From positions 1-46,598 of IMG/VR virus record IMGVR_UViG_3300009285_002677: a stretch of DNA of 46,598 nt; one strand, 5' to 3'. Source of the DNA: a virus. Positions 1-6,562 of this stretch are shown piece by piece; within the stretch, counting starts at the first letter, position 1; each line of letters starts with the position of its first letter. The position numbers and the translations under genes were made by a program. A model generated the notes under the pieces. It made no database searches. It had not been told where the DNA came from and was given only the letters and a program-made list of their open reading frames with translations.

Positions 1-136
1 GTCTGCCGCCTGACGTCAGAAACCCCTCATGCTTGCCTTCGTCGGGCGTCATCGGCAAGCGACCCGGAATGCTCTCCCCCGAAGGGGCATACCCGACACC
101 CTTGACCCCGGTAGCCGCCGGGGCTCTGTTTTCAGT
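1..136. other. Palindrome and hairpins downstream of the left operon
   Basis: No gene is supported here. A perfect 10-base palindrome CTGACGTCAG lies at 10-19. A 7-bp stem GCTTGCC (31-37) pairs with GGCAAGC (54-60). A CCCC/GGGG stem at 76-87 reads on the minus strand as CCCC-TTCG-GGGG, a form known to make very stable RNA tetraloop hairpins. These lie 3' of the leftward operon that ends at 275 and could help end or stabilise its transcript, but none is followed by a T run, so intrinsic termination is only a guess. Confidence 0.35.
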
Positions 137-243
137 CCCCATCCCCGCACCCGTCCCCGTCCCCGTACCCGTACCCTGACCCGTCCCCTGACCCGTCCCC
201 GTACCCGTCCCCGTCCCCGTACCCGTACCCGCCCCCGTCCCCG
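137..243. repeat. CCCGTN hexanucleotide repeat
   Basis: About 107 bases made almost entirely of six-base units CCCGTC and CCCGTA, with CCCTGA variants. The minus strand reads GGGGAC/GGGTAC units, so runs of three or four G recur every six bases, a pattern compatible with G-quadruplex formation on the strand transcribed by the left operon. Open frames through it encode only Gly-Asp-Tyr or Pro-Arg-Thr runs and are repeat artefacts. It starts about 30 bases past the stop of the DUF6948-like gene. Confidence 0.85.
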
Positions 244-274
244 GACAACGCCCAGCCCGGCACATCTCCGCGAA

Positions 275-559
275 TTACGCCCACGGCGCAGACTCCCATT
301 TGACTGCCGCCGCCGGGGTTACCTCCACGACCGATGTGATGCCGCGGAGTTCTATGTCCGCCGGCGGGCCGATGCGGCACGCGCTTGACGGTCCGAACCA
401 CGCCAGCCCCATAAACCCCCGCAAGTCGCTCGTCCAGCGCACACACAGACGCGCAGACCGGAGCGCGATTCGCTCGCCACCCGTGTCTCTGGCGTAACCA
501 AAGAACACGCCGCGGTGTTCTGTCGTCACAAGCACCGCCCGTTCGACCTGCTTAGCCAT
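275..559 (-). CDS. DUF6948-like small phage protein
   Basis: Encodes 94 residues. The text VLVTTEHRGVFFGYARDT near the N-terminus, a middle LRGFMGLAWFGPSSACRIGP and a C-terminal TSVVEVTPAAAVKWESAPW match my memory of the DUF6948 family, small phage proteins of unknown function whose sequence is strikingly conserved. The start at 559 is preferred over an in-frame ATG at 589 because AAAGGAGGAG lies 8 bases upstream. It is the last gene of the leftward operon, 35 bases after the previous stop. No catalytic motif is visible and no function should be assumed. The family call is from recall and needs a profile search. Confidence 0.72.
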   Translation of the reverse strand: MAKQVERAVLVTTEHRGVFFGYARDTGGERIALRSARLCVRWTSDLRGFMGLAWFGPSSACRIGPPADIELRGITSVVEVTPAAAVKWESAPWA

Positions 560-594
560 GGCTGGTTCTCCTCCTTTGGTGGTTGCCATTTCGT

Positions 595-909
595 TTACCG
601 CCCCGCCTTCGTGCGGAGCGTCTCGCCAATCAGCAAGAGCGCCAGGTGACAGCGCTCGGCCTCGGTTGGCGTAAGCCGCCGCGTCGAGTCCGCGAACGCG
701 CCGAGCTGGAGCATGAGAGTACTCAAAGCCACAGGTGCACAGCCGCAGCTGACACCAAGCTCAACCTCGCGGCCGGGCCTGAGCGGATCCGGGAGCACCA
801 CCAGCCGGTCTGCCGGGTGGCAGTAGCCGGCGATACTCACGCCAGGGCATTCGACGTAGTCCGGGCCCTCATCTCGCGGCGAGGTTCGTGGCTGGGGAAT
901 AGGGATCAC
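595..909 (-). CDS. Hypothetical protein, left operon
   Basis: Encodes 104 residues from a GTG that follows GGAGGTGCGGCC. The GTG overlaps the TGA of the upstream gene (GTGA), a sign of translational coupling. The N-terminal part has a Pro-rich stretch (PIPQPRTSPRDEGPDY). The middle holds Cys and His (VECPGVSIAGYCHP, VSCGCAPV) that could bind metal. The C-terminal third is helical and Leu/Ala rich (STLMLQLGAFADSTRRLTP, HLALLLIGETL). I do not recognise the family. A longer reading frame upstream to 1044 is rejected because it would overlap the next gene by over 100 bases and lacks a better ribosome site. Confidence 0.6.
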   Translation of the reverse strand: MIPIPQPRTSPRDEGPDYVECPGVSIAGYCHPADRLVVLPDPLRPGREVELGVSCGCAPVALSTLMLQLGAFADSTRRLTPTEAERCHLALLLIGETLRTKAGR

Positions 910-1055
910 GGCCGCACCTCCGCGCCGTAGTTCTTGGTTGCCGTCGCCCGGGGCTTCTCGCTCTTTCCGCGCGCCTTTTTGGTCTTTGGTCGACCGCAGC
1001 CCAGGGCGTGAGGTTTGCTCACACAGCGGTAACACTCGCGACATCGCGCGCTCAC
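906..1055 (-). CDS. Small Cys-rich basic protein
   Basis: Encodes 49 residues from a GTG preceded by GAGGTGCAGCC. It overlaps both neighbours by four bases (GTGA at each end), so it fits the coupled operon layout. The N-terminal CRECYRCVSKPHALGC holds four Cys and one His, compatible with a small zinc knuckle. The C-terminal half is Lys/Arg rich (KTKKARGKSEKPRATATK), which could bind nucleic acid. Function unknown. The small size makes the call depend on operon context and start spacing. Confidence 0.55.
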   Translation of the reverse strand: MSARCRECYRCVSKPHALGCGRPKTKKARGKSEKPRATATKNYGAEVRP

Positions 1056-1237
1056 GGCTGCACCTCGATCCGCTCGAACTCCGCGACGAATACTTGGCCG
1101 CGGACGCTGTGTGACCGCATGACCCACCCGCGCGCCGTCAGGCTCACAATCATGGGTCCGGCGTTGTCGAGCGGGTGGCATCGGACGTGCGCCCAGTTTT
1201 TGCCGTGGAAGCTCACCACCGAGTGAATGGAAGCCAT
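1052..1237 (-). CDS. Hypothetical 61-residue protein
   Basis: Begins MASIHSVVSFHGKNWAHV and has a compact beta-rich look (PMIVSLTARGWVMRSHSV, VFVAEFERIEVQP). The ATG at 1237 follows GGGGGTGCGGTA and overlaps the preceding stop as TAATG; its own stop overlaps the next GTG. An upstream extension to 1489 in the same frame is Arg/Gly rich and is the shadow of the neighbouring gene. I do not recognise the family; no membrane segment or metal site is evident. Confidence 0.58.
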   Translation of the reverse strand: MASIHSVVSFHGKNWAHVRCHPLDNAGPMIVSLTARGWVMRSHSVRGQVFVAEFERIEVQP

Positions 1238-1527
1238 TACCGCACCCCCTTGCAGCCATCCTGGCACTCGCCGACCTCGGTCAGCCCGCCGCAAACCGGG
1301 CACTCGCCGAACCCGAGAGCGTTGGCCCCACCGCGAGAAAACCCCGCGCACCCCGGCGAGCCGCCCACGTCCACCTCCTCGTCTGCCGGCGGGCACGGGT
1401 CGCACGTGCATCCCCGCGCACGGCACTCCTCGTGGAACCCGTCGCGGCAGGCGCTGCAGACGAGCTCGGCCTCGTCCATGCCGGTCCAATCATCGAACCG
1501 GGCGTCCCACTCCGTATCGGCGCTCAC
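1237..1527 (-). CDS. Putative zinc-binding protein
   Basis: Encodes 96 residues from a GTG that follows AAGGGAGGCCGAGC. Two cysteine clusters are visible: residues about 24-45 (CSACRDGFHEECRARGCTC, then DPC) and a C-terminal CPVCGGLTEVGECQDGC that resembles a small zinc ribbon. Such proteins in phage early operons often bind nucleic acid or host enzymes, but nothing here fixes a role. It lies 19 bases after the methyltransferase stop and is coupled by TAATG to the next gene. An in-frame ATG at 1557 is less likely because it would overlap the methyltransferase. Confidence 0.62.
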   Translation of the reverse strand: MSADTEWDARFDDWTGMDEAELVCSACRDGFHEECRARGCTCDPCPPADEEVDVGGSPGCAGFSRGGANALGFGECPVCGGLTEVGECQDGCKGVR

Positions 1528-1546
1528 GCTCGGCCTCCCTTCGGCA

Positions 1547-2515
1547 TCACGAAGCACCCGGCGATCTCGGTCGCCACGGCAGGCCAGACTGCGCTGTCCG
1601 TTGCCTGATGAGCGACCCGTAAGCTTCCGTCAGTTCGCAGCCCAGCCACTTTCTGCCGAGGCCTTCGGCCGCGAGCCCGGTGGTCCCGCTGCCCATGAAC
1701 GGATCGAGTACGGCCGTCCCAACACGGGAGCCTGCCATCACGCACCGCTCGGCGAGCGCGCGCGGCATCGTTGCGAAGTGCGCCCCGTCATACCCCTGGC
1801 TCGGCACGGTCCATACCGTGCGACTGTTCCTGGTGTCACCGACCGTTATCTTCCTCCCACGCGGCAGAGTCCTCTGCCGCGTGGGATCTGCATCATTGGC
1901 CTTCTGGTCGCCCGTGTAGTCGAGCACTCGGCCGGCATGCGTTGCCTTCTCCGCGATGGCCTGAGCGTCGAAGAAGTACCGCTCAGACTTCGACAGCAAG
2001 AACACATATTCGTGCGCCTTGGTCGGCCTGTCCGTGACGGACTCTGGCATCGGATTGGGTTTCGCCCAGATGATGTCGCTGCGCAGATACCAACCGTCGG
2101 CTTGGAGCGCCAAGGCGACACGCCAAGGGATGCCGCAAAGATCCTTCGGCTTCAGGCCAGCGACAACCTTGGTCGCCTTCTGCTCTCGCACACCAAGCCT
2201 TGCCGCAGCACGATCGAGGAACGCTGAATTCTTGCCCATGCCACCCCCGGCCGAAGCGGCGTACGAGTCTCCAAGGTTGAGCCACAACGTGCCGTCGTCG
2301 CGAAGCGCGCGACGCACGAGCCGAAAGACAACAACGAGGGCCTCGACGTACTCCAGCGGCGCCGACTCCATCCCAATCTGATCGGGATGCCCGTAGTCGC
2401 GCAGCAGCCAATACGGCGGCGAAGTAACGCAGCACTGGAACAGCGCCTCTGGCAGCGTCCCTAGCGTCTGTCGGCAGTCGCCGATGATCGTGCGGTTGAG
2501 AGCGAAGTCGCTCAT
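1547..2515 (-). CDS. Beta-class DNA methyltransferase (TSPPY type)
   Basis: Encodes 322 residues. The catalytic motif IV TSPPYW is at residues 31-36 and the S-adenosylmethionine motif DPFMGSGTT follows near residue 271. This order (IV before I) defines the beta class, which methylates N4 of cytosine or N6 of adenine; TSPPY is most typical of N4-cytosine enzymes. The target domain between them contains the usual aromatic segment (DIIWAKPNPMPES). The ATG at 2515 overlaps the upstream stop as ATGA and follows CGGAGGATGT; the upstream extension to 2593 is Cys/Gly rich and unsupported. No restriction enzyme is adjacent, so it is probably an orphan that protects phage DNA or alters host regulation. 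Specificity cannot be read from the sequence. Confidence 0.9.
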   Translation of the reverse strand: MSDFALNRTIIGDCRQTLGTLPEALFQCCVTSPPYWLLRDYGHPDQIGMESAPLEYVEALVVVFRLVRRALRDDGTLWLNLGDSYAASAGGGMGKNSAFLDRAAARLGVREQKATKVVAGLKPKDLCGIPWRVALALQADGWYLRSDIIWAKPNPMPESVTDRPTKAHEYVFLLSKSERYFFDAQAIAEKATHAGRVLDYTGDQKANDADPTRQRTLPRGRKITVGDTRNSRTVWTVPSQGYDGAHFATMPRALAERCVMAGSRVGTAVLDPFMGSGTTGLAAEGLGRKWLGCELTEAYGSLIRQRTAQSGLPWRPRSPGAS

Positions 2516-2730
2516 ACATCCTCCGTACAGCCCGCATCCGCTCCAGATACAGCCCGCCGTGCCCTCTCGATGCGCACGTAGTTCTGGATGCATGGCGGGC
2601 AGAAGTCGTAGGCCAGGAGCCCGGACTCCACTGCCCGCCGCGCCAAGCCCTTCCTCTCCTCGCGTTCTTGCTTCTTGATCTGCTCAAGCGCGAACCGCGC
2701 CATGAGGCTCTTCTGGATCTCGCTGGTCAT
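2512..2730 (-). CDS. Small protein with CPPC motif
   Basis: Encodes 72 residues, starting MTSEIQKSLMARFALEQI after AAGGGGAGACCACAC. The first half is a charged helix (EQIKKQEREERKGLARRAVE); the second half holds CPPC at about residue 44 and a lone Cys near the end. It is the first gene of the leftward operon, about 40 bases from the predicted transcription start, so it is likely made first after infection. The four-base ATGA overlap couples it to the methyltransferase. Function unknown; the Cys pair could bind metal or be redox active. Confidence 0.6.
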   Translation of the reverse strand: MTSEIQKSLMARFALEQIKKQEREERKGLARRAVESGLLAYDFCPPCIQNYVRIERARRAVSGADAGCTEDV

Positions 2731-2777
2731 GTGTGGTCTCCCCTTGCCGGCCGCTCTCCCATGGCGACCGTGAGACC

Positions 2778-2806
2778 ACGGTAGCATGTGTTGCCTGCGG
2801 TGTCAA
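2778..2806 (-). promoter_or_regulatory. Leftward early promoter
   Basis: On the minus strand TTGACA (2806-2801) and TACCGT (2783-2778) are 17 bases apart, a standard sigma70 spacing with a perfect -35 and a weak -10. A transcript would begin near 2771 and reach the first start codon at 2730 with a normal leader containing a ribosome site. It drives the methyltransferase operon. Confidence 0.65.
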
Positions 2807-2830
2807 CTGCCACGCGACGATTCCTCTGTC

Positions 2831-2859
2831 TTGACACGCCCGGCAACACACGCTACCGT
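2831..2859 (+). promoter_or_regulatory. Rightward early promoter, leaderless geometry
   Basis: TTGACA (2831-2836) and TACCGT (2854-2859) are separated by 17 bases. Only seven bases lie between the -10 box and the ATG at 2867, so the transcript should begin at or next to the start codon. No Shine-Dalgarno sequence is present upstream of that ATG, which agrees with a leaderless message. It drives the regulator and probably the whole early rightward operon. Confidence 0.65.
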
Positions 2860-2866
2860 GGTCCGC

Positions 2867-3085
2867 ATGCTGACCATTCTGGGTAAGTACCTGGCCGATC
2901 GCCTACTCTCGCACGCGGAATTCGCGGCAGCGGCCGAGGTCCCCCGCGTGATGGTGTCGTTCTGGGTCCATGGCCGCCGCAAGCCCGGACGCGACTACGC
3001 CCTAGCGATCGAGCGGGCGACGGGCGGTGCCGTGCCGGCGAGCTCGTGGAGCGGGCTTAAGTCACGGAAAGTGAACGCGGCGTAG
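2867..3085 (+). CDS. Cro-like transcriptional regulator
   Basis: Encodes 72 residues. The pattern LADRLLSHAEFAAAAEVPR, a turn, then VMVSFWVHGRRKPGRDYALA fits a Cro/YdaS-type helix-turn-helix; the ending RATGGAVPASSW is typical of these proteins, which recognise palindromic operators as dimers. The ATG at 2867 is chosen although no ribosome site precedes it, because the promoter places the transcript start at this point; a GTG at 2858 lies within the -10 region. It faces the methyltransferase operon across the symmetric operator, so it probably tunes both directions. No long CI-type repressor with a protease domain is present. Confidence 0.8.
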   Translation: MLTILGKYLADRLLSHAEFAAAAEVPRVMVSFWVHGRRKPGRDYALAIERATGGAVPASSWSGLKSRKVNAA

Positions 3086-3101
3086 CCGGCACGGTAAAGA
3101 A

Positions 3102-3233
3102 ATGCAGACTCCGCGGCGGTTCGGCTACAGTGACTTGGCGCTGATCGTCTTTGGCGCGGCGGTGTTCTTCGGGGCCGGTATCCACACCACGCTCCACTGG
3201 TTGGCCAGCAGGCTCATACCCCGGCAAACTTAA
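3102..3233 (+). CDS. Tiny single-pass membrane protein
   Basis: Encodes 43 residues. A polar start (MQTPRRFGYSDL) is followed by one hydrophobic segment, residues about 11-27 (LALIVFGAAVFFGAG), and a short basic tail ending RLIPRQT. The stop TAA is directly followed by the GTG of the next gene, so the spacing fits the operon. The ribosome site (GGTAAAGAA) is weak. Role unknown; small early membrane proteins of phages can block host functions or aid lysis, but nothing here decides this. Confidence 0.5.
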   Translation: MQTPRRFGYSDLALIVFGAAVFFGAGIHTTLHWLASRLIPRQT

Positions 3234-3503
3234 GTGTCCGCCGACCAGGACAGGGCGCGCACAGCGCGCATTCGTGCCCGACGTGGGCAGTATTGCACCG
3301 TAGAGCAATACCTGTCTGCGCGGCGATCGGAAGAGTACCGGCGGGCGCTGGCCAACCGGCTGCCCTGGCGACGCCTAGCCCCGGGAGAGGTGCTCACCGA
3401 GGGGCACAGCCACGACCTCGGGCACAAGCCTAACGTGACGCTGCTCTCGGACTTTGCCCGCGGCATTCGGGCATTGCCGGGGCGTGGGAGGAAAGGCGAA
3501 TGA
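3234..3503 (+). CDS. Hypothetical basic protein
   Basis: Encodes 89 residues from a GTG that abuts the previous TAA. It is rich in Arg and Ala (RARTARIRARRGQY, ARRSEEYRRALANRL), with a middle PWRRLAPGEVLTEGHSHDL and a C-terminal DFARGIRALPGRGRKGE. The composition suggests a nucleic-acid or protein-binding role but no family is recognised. Its TGA overlaps the ATG of the next gene, which supports the frame. Confidence 0.55.
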   Translation: MSADQDRARTARIRARRGQYCTVEQYLSARRSEEYRRALANRLPWRRLAPGEVLTEGHSHDLGHKPNVTLLSDFARGIRALPGRGRKGE

Positions 3504-3709
3504 TCTGCATTCACACCGAAGGCGAGAAGCATAGCTGCACCTATGTCGAGTTGCGCAACCAGCTAATAGAGAAGGCCGCGGCGAGGGCTACTGCCCTGGC
3601 CGGTGATGTGCGAGACGAGGCGCCAAAGACGCCCGCGGAGGCCGCCATGCAGCAGGCATGGAACCGGGCGTTCGCCGCGGAAATGGAAAGTCTTTGGGGA
3701 GAGACATGA
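3500..3709 (+). CDS. Hypothetical 69-residue protein
   Basis: Begins MICIHTEGEKHSCTYVELRN, with an early Cys/His group, then a helical segment (QLIEKAAARATALAGDV), and ends in an acidic helix (AAMQQAWNRAFAAEMESLWG). Both ends overlap neighbours by four bases (ATGA). No family is recognised. The ribosome site is the AGGAAAGGCG a few bases upstream, inside the preceding gene. Confidence 0.55.
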   Translation: MICIHTEGEKHSCTYVELRNQLIEKAAARATALAGDVRDEAPKTPAEAAMQQAWNRAFAAEMESLWGET

Positions 3710-3903
3710 TCGCAATAGACCTCGCCGCGGTCAGCCTGTTCTTTTTTCTATCATGGCGCTTTGTTATTCGGCCTGGGCTGTGCAGGTCTGGCAGGCACCA
3801 GCCGCCGCGAGGAGTGAACTACGACTGGGCGATCACGTTCCGCTGCGAGTGGTGCGGCCGGTTCTGCCCCGGCCGGCTCGGGCTGCGCAGGCGGGCAGCA
3901 TGA
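3706..3903 (+). CDS. Membrane protein with CxxC motif
   Basis: Encodes 65 residues. Residues about 2-21 form a membrane helix (AIDLAAVSLFFFLSWRFVI), followed by a Cys/His/Arg linker and a CEWCGRFC cluster near residue 50, then a basic end. The single helix plus cytoplasmic or periplasmic Cys pair suggests a membrane-anchored metal or redox site. It begins at an ATGA overlap and ends at another (ATGA at 3900), which supports the start over an upstream in-frame ATG at 3658. Confidence 0.55.
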   Translation: MIAIDLAAVSLFFFLSWRFVIRPGLCRSGRHQPPRGVNYDWAITFRCEWCGRFCPGRLGLRRRAA

Positions 3904-4343
3904 GCACGCTCGGCACGAAACTGAAGGGCCCAGGCAACAACGCTGCGCGCGAGGCGGCGCGCCGCTGGGGCGGACTAGGGACCGGGGATGCCCGCTACGA
4001 GCGCTTGTGCCCGACGCTGGAGTATGCCGTGGGCTTTGTCCATTACCCGGGCGGGGTGGAGACGTTCGTGGAGTGCGGGCGCGGCGGGTCGTGGGCGGGG
4101 GCGTTCGAGAATGCAGACCAGCGCGAGGCCATGCTTTCCCCTGAAGAGCGCAGGGAGCGGACGATCGTCGCCGCGAAAAAGAACCTGGCCCGGGCGAAGT
4201 TAGACGAGCACAACTTCGCAATACAGATCCGGCCACGAACGATGAATAGGTGGCGACGGGCGAAGGCGCGGGTGGAGGCAGCAGAGGCTGCGCTCGCGGC
4301 GGCGATGTCGGCGGCGCGCGCTATAGGGCAAAAGACATGCTGA
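3900..4343 (+). CDS. Hypothetical protein with C-terminal coiled coil
   Basis: Encodes 147 residues. The N-terminal half is a compact domain (EAARRWGGLGTGDARYERL, EYAVGFVHYPGGVETFVEC). The C-terminal half, from about residue 75, is a long charged helix (ERRERTIVAAKKNLARAKL, ARVEAAEAALAAAMSAARA). The start at 3900 is set by the ATGA overlap. Its stop overlaps the start of the ParB/methyltransferase fusion, so the two may be made together. I do not recognise the family. Confidence 0.58.
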   Translation: MSTLGTKLKGPGNNAAREAARRWGGLGTGDARYERLCPTLEYAVGFVHYPGGVETFVECGRGGSWAGAFENADQREAMLSPEERRERTIVAAKKNLARAKLDEHNFAIQIRPRTMNRWRRAKARVEAAEAALAAAMSAARAIGQKTC

Positions 4344-5512
4344 TCGCGGGGCGCGAGGTGCATCCGGCGTGTGGGTTGTTTCCGCCGATGGTTGGCGCGG
4401 AGTTTGACGAGCTGGTTACGTCCATTCGCAAGAATGGGCTCCGCACGGAGATCACACTGTACGAGGGCCGGGTCCTCGACGGCCGCAACCGGCTGGCGGC
4501 GTGCGACCAAGCCGGGGTGGAGCCGCGCTTCAAGGAGTGGGACCAGGCGGGCTCGCCTTGGGATTACGCGTGGGACATGAACGCCGGGAGGCGGCACCTG
4601 CCCGCCGACCAGAAGGTTGCGCTCCGGCTGAAATGCCTGGCCGCGTCCGGGGAGTGGCAGCGGCAGCAGGAGCAATTACTGGTGGCCGCCAACGAGGCTA
4701 GGAGCAAGGCAACGAAACGGCGGCCGCGGGTGAATGGCGGGCGGCGCCTGGGGGGCAAGTCGAGTGCAACGGTGCACACGACTAGAGAACCACAACCCCA
4801 CACCAAGGCCGCGCTGGCCGCCGAGGCCGGCGTGTCTCCGCGCACGGCGCAGGCGGTTATCACGATCCAAAAGACGGCGCCGGATCTCTTTGAGCGGGTT
4901 GCTGCTGGCGAGTTGTCCGCAAAGAAGGCGCTCGCCGAAGTGAAGTCGCGGAAGAAGGAGGCTACCGCCCAGGCAATCCGGGCAGAGCCTCCGTCCTTGC
5001 CACATGGTCCATACCGCGTGATTGCCGCCGACCCTCCGTGGAGGTACGGCAATCGGGTTGAAGACCACACCCACAGGGGGCGGAATCAGTATCCGGACAT
5101 GTCGGTCGAAGAGATTTGCGCCCTGCCGGTGCGGGGGTTGGCCCACGACGATTGCGTGCTGTGGCTATGGACTACGAATGCGTTCATGCGAGAGGCGTTC
5201 TCGGTCCTGGATGCGTGGGGTTTTACGGCAAAGACGATCCTGACGTGGGACAAGCGATTGCTTGGGCTGGGTGACTGGCTTCGCAATGTCACCGAGCACT
5301 GCATTCTGGCCGTCCGCGGGAGCCCGTTGGTGCAGCTCACAAACCAGACGACGCTTATCTCCGAGGCGCGCCGCGAGCACTCACGCAAACCGGACGCGTT
5401 CTATGGCCTCGTGGATTCGCTCTGTCCCGGCAACAAGCTGGAGATGTTTTCACGGGAGCCGCGCCCCGGGTGGGACAGGTGGGGCGCCGAGTCGGAGCAT
5501 TTCGCAGCGTGA
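4337..5512 (+). CDS. ParB-like domain fused to MT-A70 adenine methyltransferase
   Basis: Encodes 391 residues. The N-terminal 90 resemble the ParB/Srx nuclease fold (FDELVTSIRKNGLRTEITL, then RVLDGRNRLAAC with the DGRNR motif). A middle region near residues 150-195 looks like a ParB helix-turn-helix segment (AALAAEAGVSPRTAQAV). The C-terminal half is an MT-A70 methyltransferase: DPPW at residues 232-235, then DCVLWLWTTNAF and EMFSREPRPGWDRWG. MT-A70 enzymes methylate N6 of adenine in DNA or RNA; the ParB part probably gives DNA binding. The same two-domain design is common in phages. The next gene, overlapping by four bases, is a predicted nuclease. Confidence 0.88.
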   Translation: MLIAGREVHPACGLFPPMVGAEFDELVTSIRKNGLRTEITLYEGRVLDGRNRLAACDQAGVEPRFKEWDQAGSPWDYAWDMNAGRRHLPADQKVALRLKCLAASGEWQRQQEQLLVAANEARSKATKRRPRVNGGRRLGGKSSATVHTTREPQPHTKAALAAEAGVSPRTAQAVITIQKTAPDLFERVAAGELSAKKALAEVKSRKKEATAQAIRAEPPSLPHGPYRVIAADPPWRYGNRVEDHTHRGRNQYPDMSVEEICALPVRGLAHDDCVLWLWTTNAFMREAFSVLDAWGFTAKTILTWDKRLLGLGDWLRNVTEHCILAVRGSPLVQLTNQTTLISEARREHSRKPDAFYGLVDSLCPGNKLEMFSREPRPGWDRWGAESEHFAA

Positions 5513-6030
5513 CTTTTGAAGAACAACTGGCGTTTGCGCGGCGGTACGAGAAGGGCGTTGCGTTGTGGCTGATGGCCAGGGGGTGGAGAATCTTGCCTAC
5601 CTACGATTTTAGCGGGAGCGATGGCGACAAGGCGCCTCGCCTTTTGGCCGAGAATGATGACAAGTCGCTGGTGTTGCCGGACCTGTTGGCGTGCAAGGGT
5701 GGCAACTCGAGGTGGGTGGAGGTGAAATACAAGGACGCCGCCGACTGGACCCGCACAACGCAGCGTTTCGAGACGGGGATCAGCCTTCGCCTGTGGCGTC
5801 ATTACCTAATGGCGAAAGAGGCGAGCGGGCTCAACGTTTGGATCGTTTTCGTCCACCAGCGCGAGGGCGAGATGCGCGGCGCCGAGGTTGCGGCGCTGGC
5901 GGAAATGCCGCCGCGAATCTACGAAGGTAAGAAGATGGGGCGGGGCGGAATGGCGTTCTTCCCGTGGAACGGGCTGCGACTCATGGCGACGCTGGACGAA
6001 ATCGTTCAAGAAGAACGGGGCGCCGCATGA
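5509..6030 (+). CDS. Putative PD-(D/E)XK nuclease
   Basis: Encodes 173 residues from a GTG in a GTGA overlap with the methyltransferase. LPDLLACKGGNSRWVEVKYK contains P-D, a 12-residue gap and E-V-K, the signature of the PD-(D/E)XK nuclease fold, and an upstream acidic helix (FARRYEKGVALWLMARGW) fits the conserved first helix. Related small phage proteins are often called endonucleases or resolvase-like. Its coupling to an adenine methyltransferase raises the chance of a modification-guided nuclease or a restriction pair. The alternative is a recombination or packaging nuclease. Confidence 0.68.
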   Translation: MTFEEQLAFARRYEKGVALWLMARGWRILPTYDFSGSDGDKAPRLLAENDDKSLVLPDLLACKGGNSRWVEVKYKDAADWTRTTQRFETGISLRLWRHYLMAKEASGLNVWIVFVHQREGEMRGAEVAALAEMPPRIYEGKKMGRGGMAFFPWNGLRLMATLDEIVQEERGAA

Positions 6031-6227
6031 CCGCCGCGCAGCTTAGTTTCCCTGTTACGGATCCGCGCACGTGTTCCTGCGATAGCTGCGCAGGCTGGCG
6101 GGAGACGCTGGCCAGGTGGAGCCCGGTATTCGAGGCGGCGAAGGTGGGCAGGCCATACCGGCATTTATTGCCGCCGCCGTGGCCAGCCGGGCACCCGTGC
6201 GCGAAGCCAGTGAAGGGGGCGGCATGA
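6027..6227 (+). CDS. Small Cys-rich protein
   Basis: Encodes 66 residues. CSCDSCAGWRETLARW at about residues 17-32 has three closely spaced Cys; another lone Cys follows near residue 59 (PAGHPCAKPVKG), which could complete a zinc site. The start at 6027 is an ATGA overlap with the nuclease stop. Function unknown. Confidence 0.52.
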   Translation: MTAAQLSFPVTDPRTCSCDSCAGWRETLARWSPVFEAAKVGRPYRHLLPPPWPAGHPCAKPVKGAA

Positions 6228-6562
6228 GCCGCGACGCACTCCGCGATGTCGTAACCGATCTGCCGCTCTTCGGGCGACGGACAGTCCGCGAGACGCTGCC
6301 CTGCCAGCCGCACAGCGAGACCAGCAGGGAGGCAGCCGAGTCCATGGAGCCAGCCGCGGCGGTCATGCGCAACCGGGTGCTGGAGTGCCTGCGCCGGTAC
6401 GGGCCGCTCACGGACGAGCAGGTGCAAGAGCGACTGGGAATGAACCCCTCGACGCAGAGACCTCGCCGCGTGGAGCTCTGGCGGTCGGGGCTGGTAGAGC
6501 CGGCAGGGAAGGGCGTCGTCAAGAGCGGCCGGGCGGCAGTGCTTTGGAGGGCGACAACGTGA
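6224..6562 (+). CDS. Winged-helix DNA-binding protein
   Basis: Encodes 112 residues. The part ETSREAAESMEP followed by VLECLRRYGPLTDEQVQERL and STQRPRRVELWRSGLVEPAG reads as a classic winged helix: helix, helix, recognition helix with R-x-R-x-x-E-L, then a wing. Similar small proteins occur in phage replication regions next to a primosome protein. It overlaps by four bases both the upstream gene and the primosome-type gene downstream, so it probably works in replication or early control. Confidence 0.68.
   Translation: MSRDALRDVVTDLPLFGRRTVRETLPCQPHSETSREAAESMEPAAAVMRNRVLECLRRYGPLTDEQVQERLGMNPSTQRPRRVELWRSGLVEPAGKGVVKSGRAAVLWRATT

Larger units (their letters stand above)
2774..2863. promoter_or_regulatory. 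Symmetric divergent operator (33-bp inverted arms)
   Basis: Arm 2774-2806 is the reverse complement of arm 2831-2863 except at about four positions; 24 bases separate them. The outer 22 bases (GACCACGGTAGC at the left end) differ at a single base. Each arm contains a TTGACA box at its inner end and a TACCGT box near its outer end, so each carries a whole promoter pointing away from the centre. The core CACGGTAGCGTG is itself close to a dyad (CACG/CGTG) and is the likely half-operator for the Cro-like protein encoded just to the right. That link is inference from position. Confidence 0.75.

Noticed and set aside
29-446. Open frames on both strands through the CCCGTN repeat
   Set aside because: They encode only simple repeats and have no ribosome site; the frame length follows from the six-base unit.
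1547-2593. Methyltransferase start at 2593
   Set aside because: The extra 26 residues are not family-like and lack a ribosome site; the ATG at 2515 has GGAGG and an ATGA overlap.
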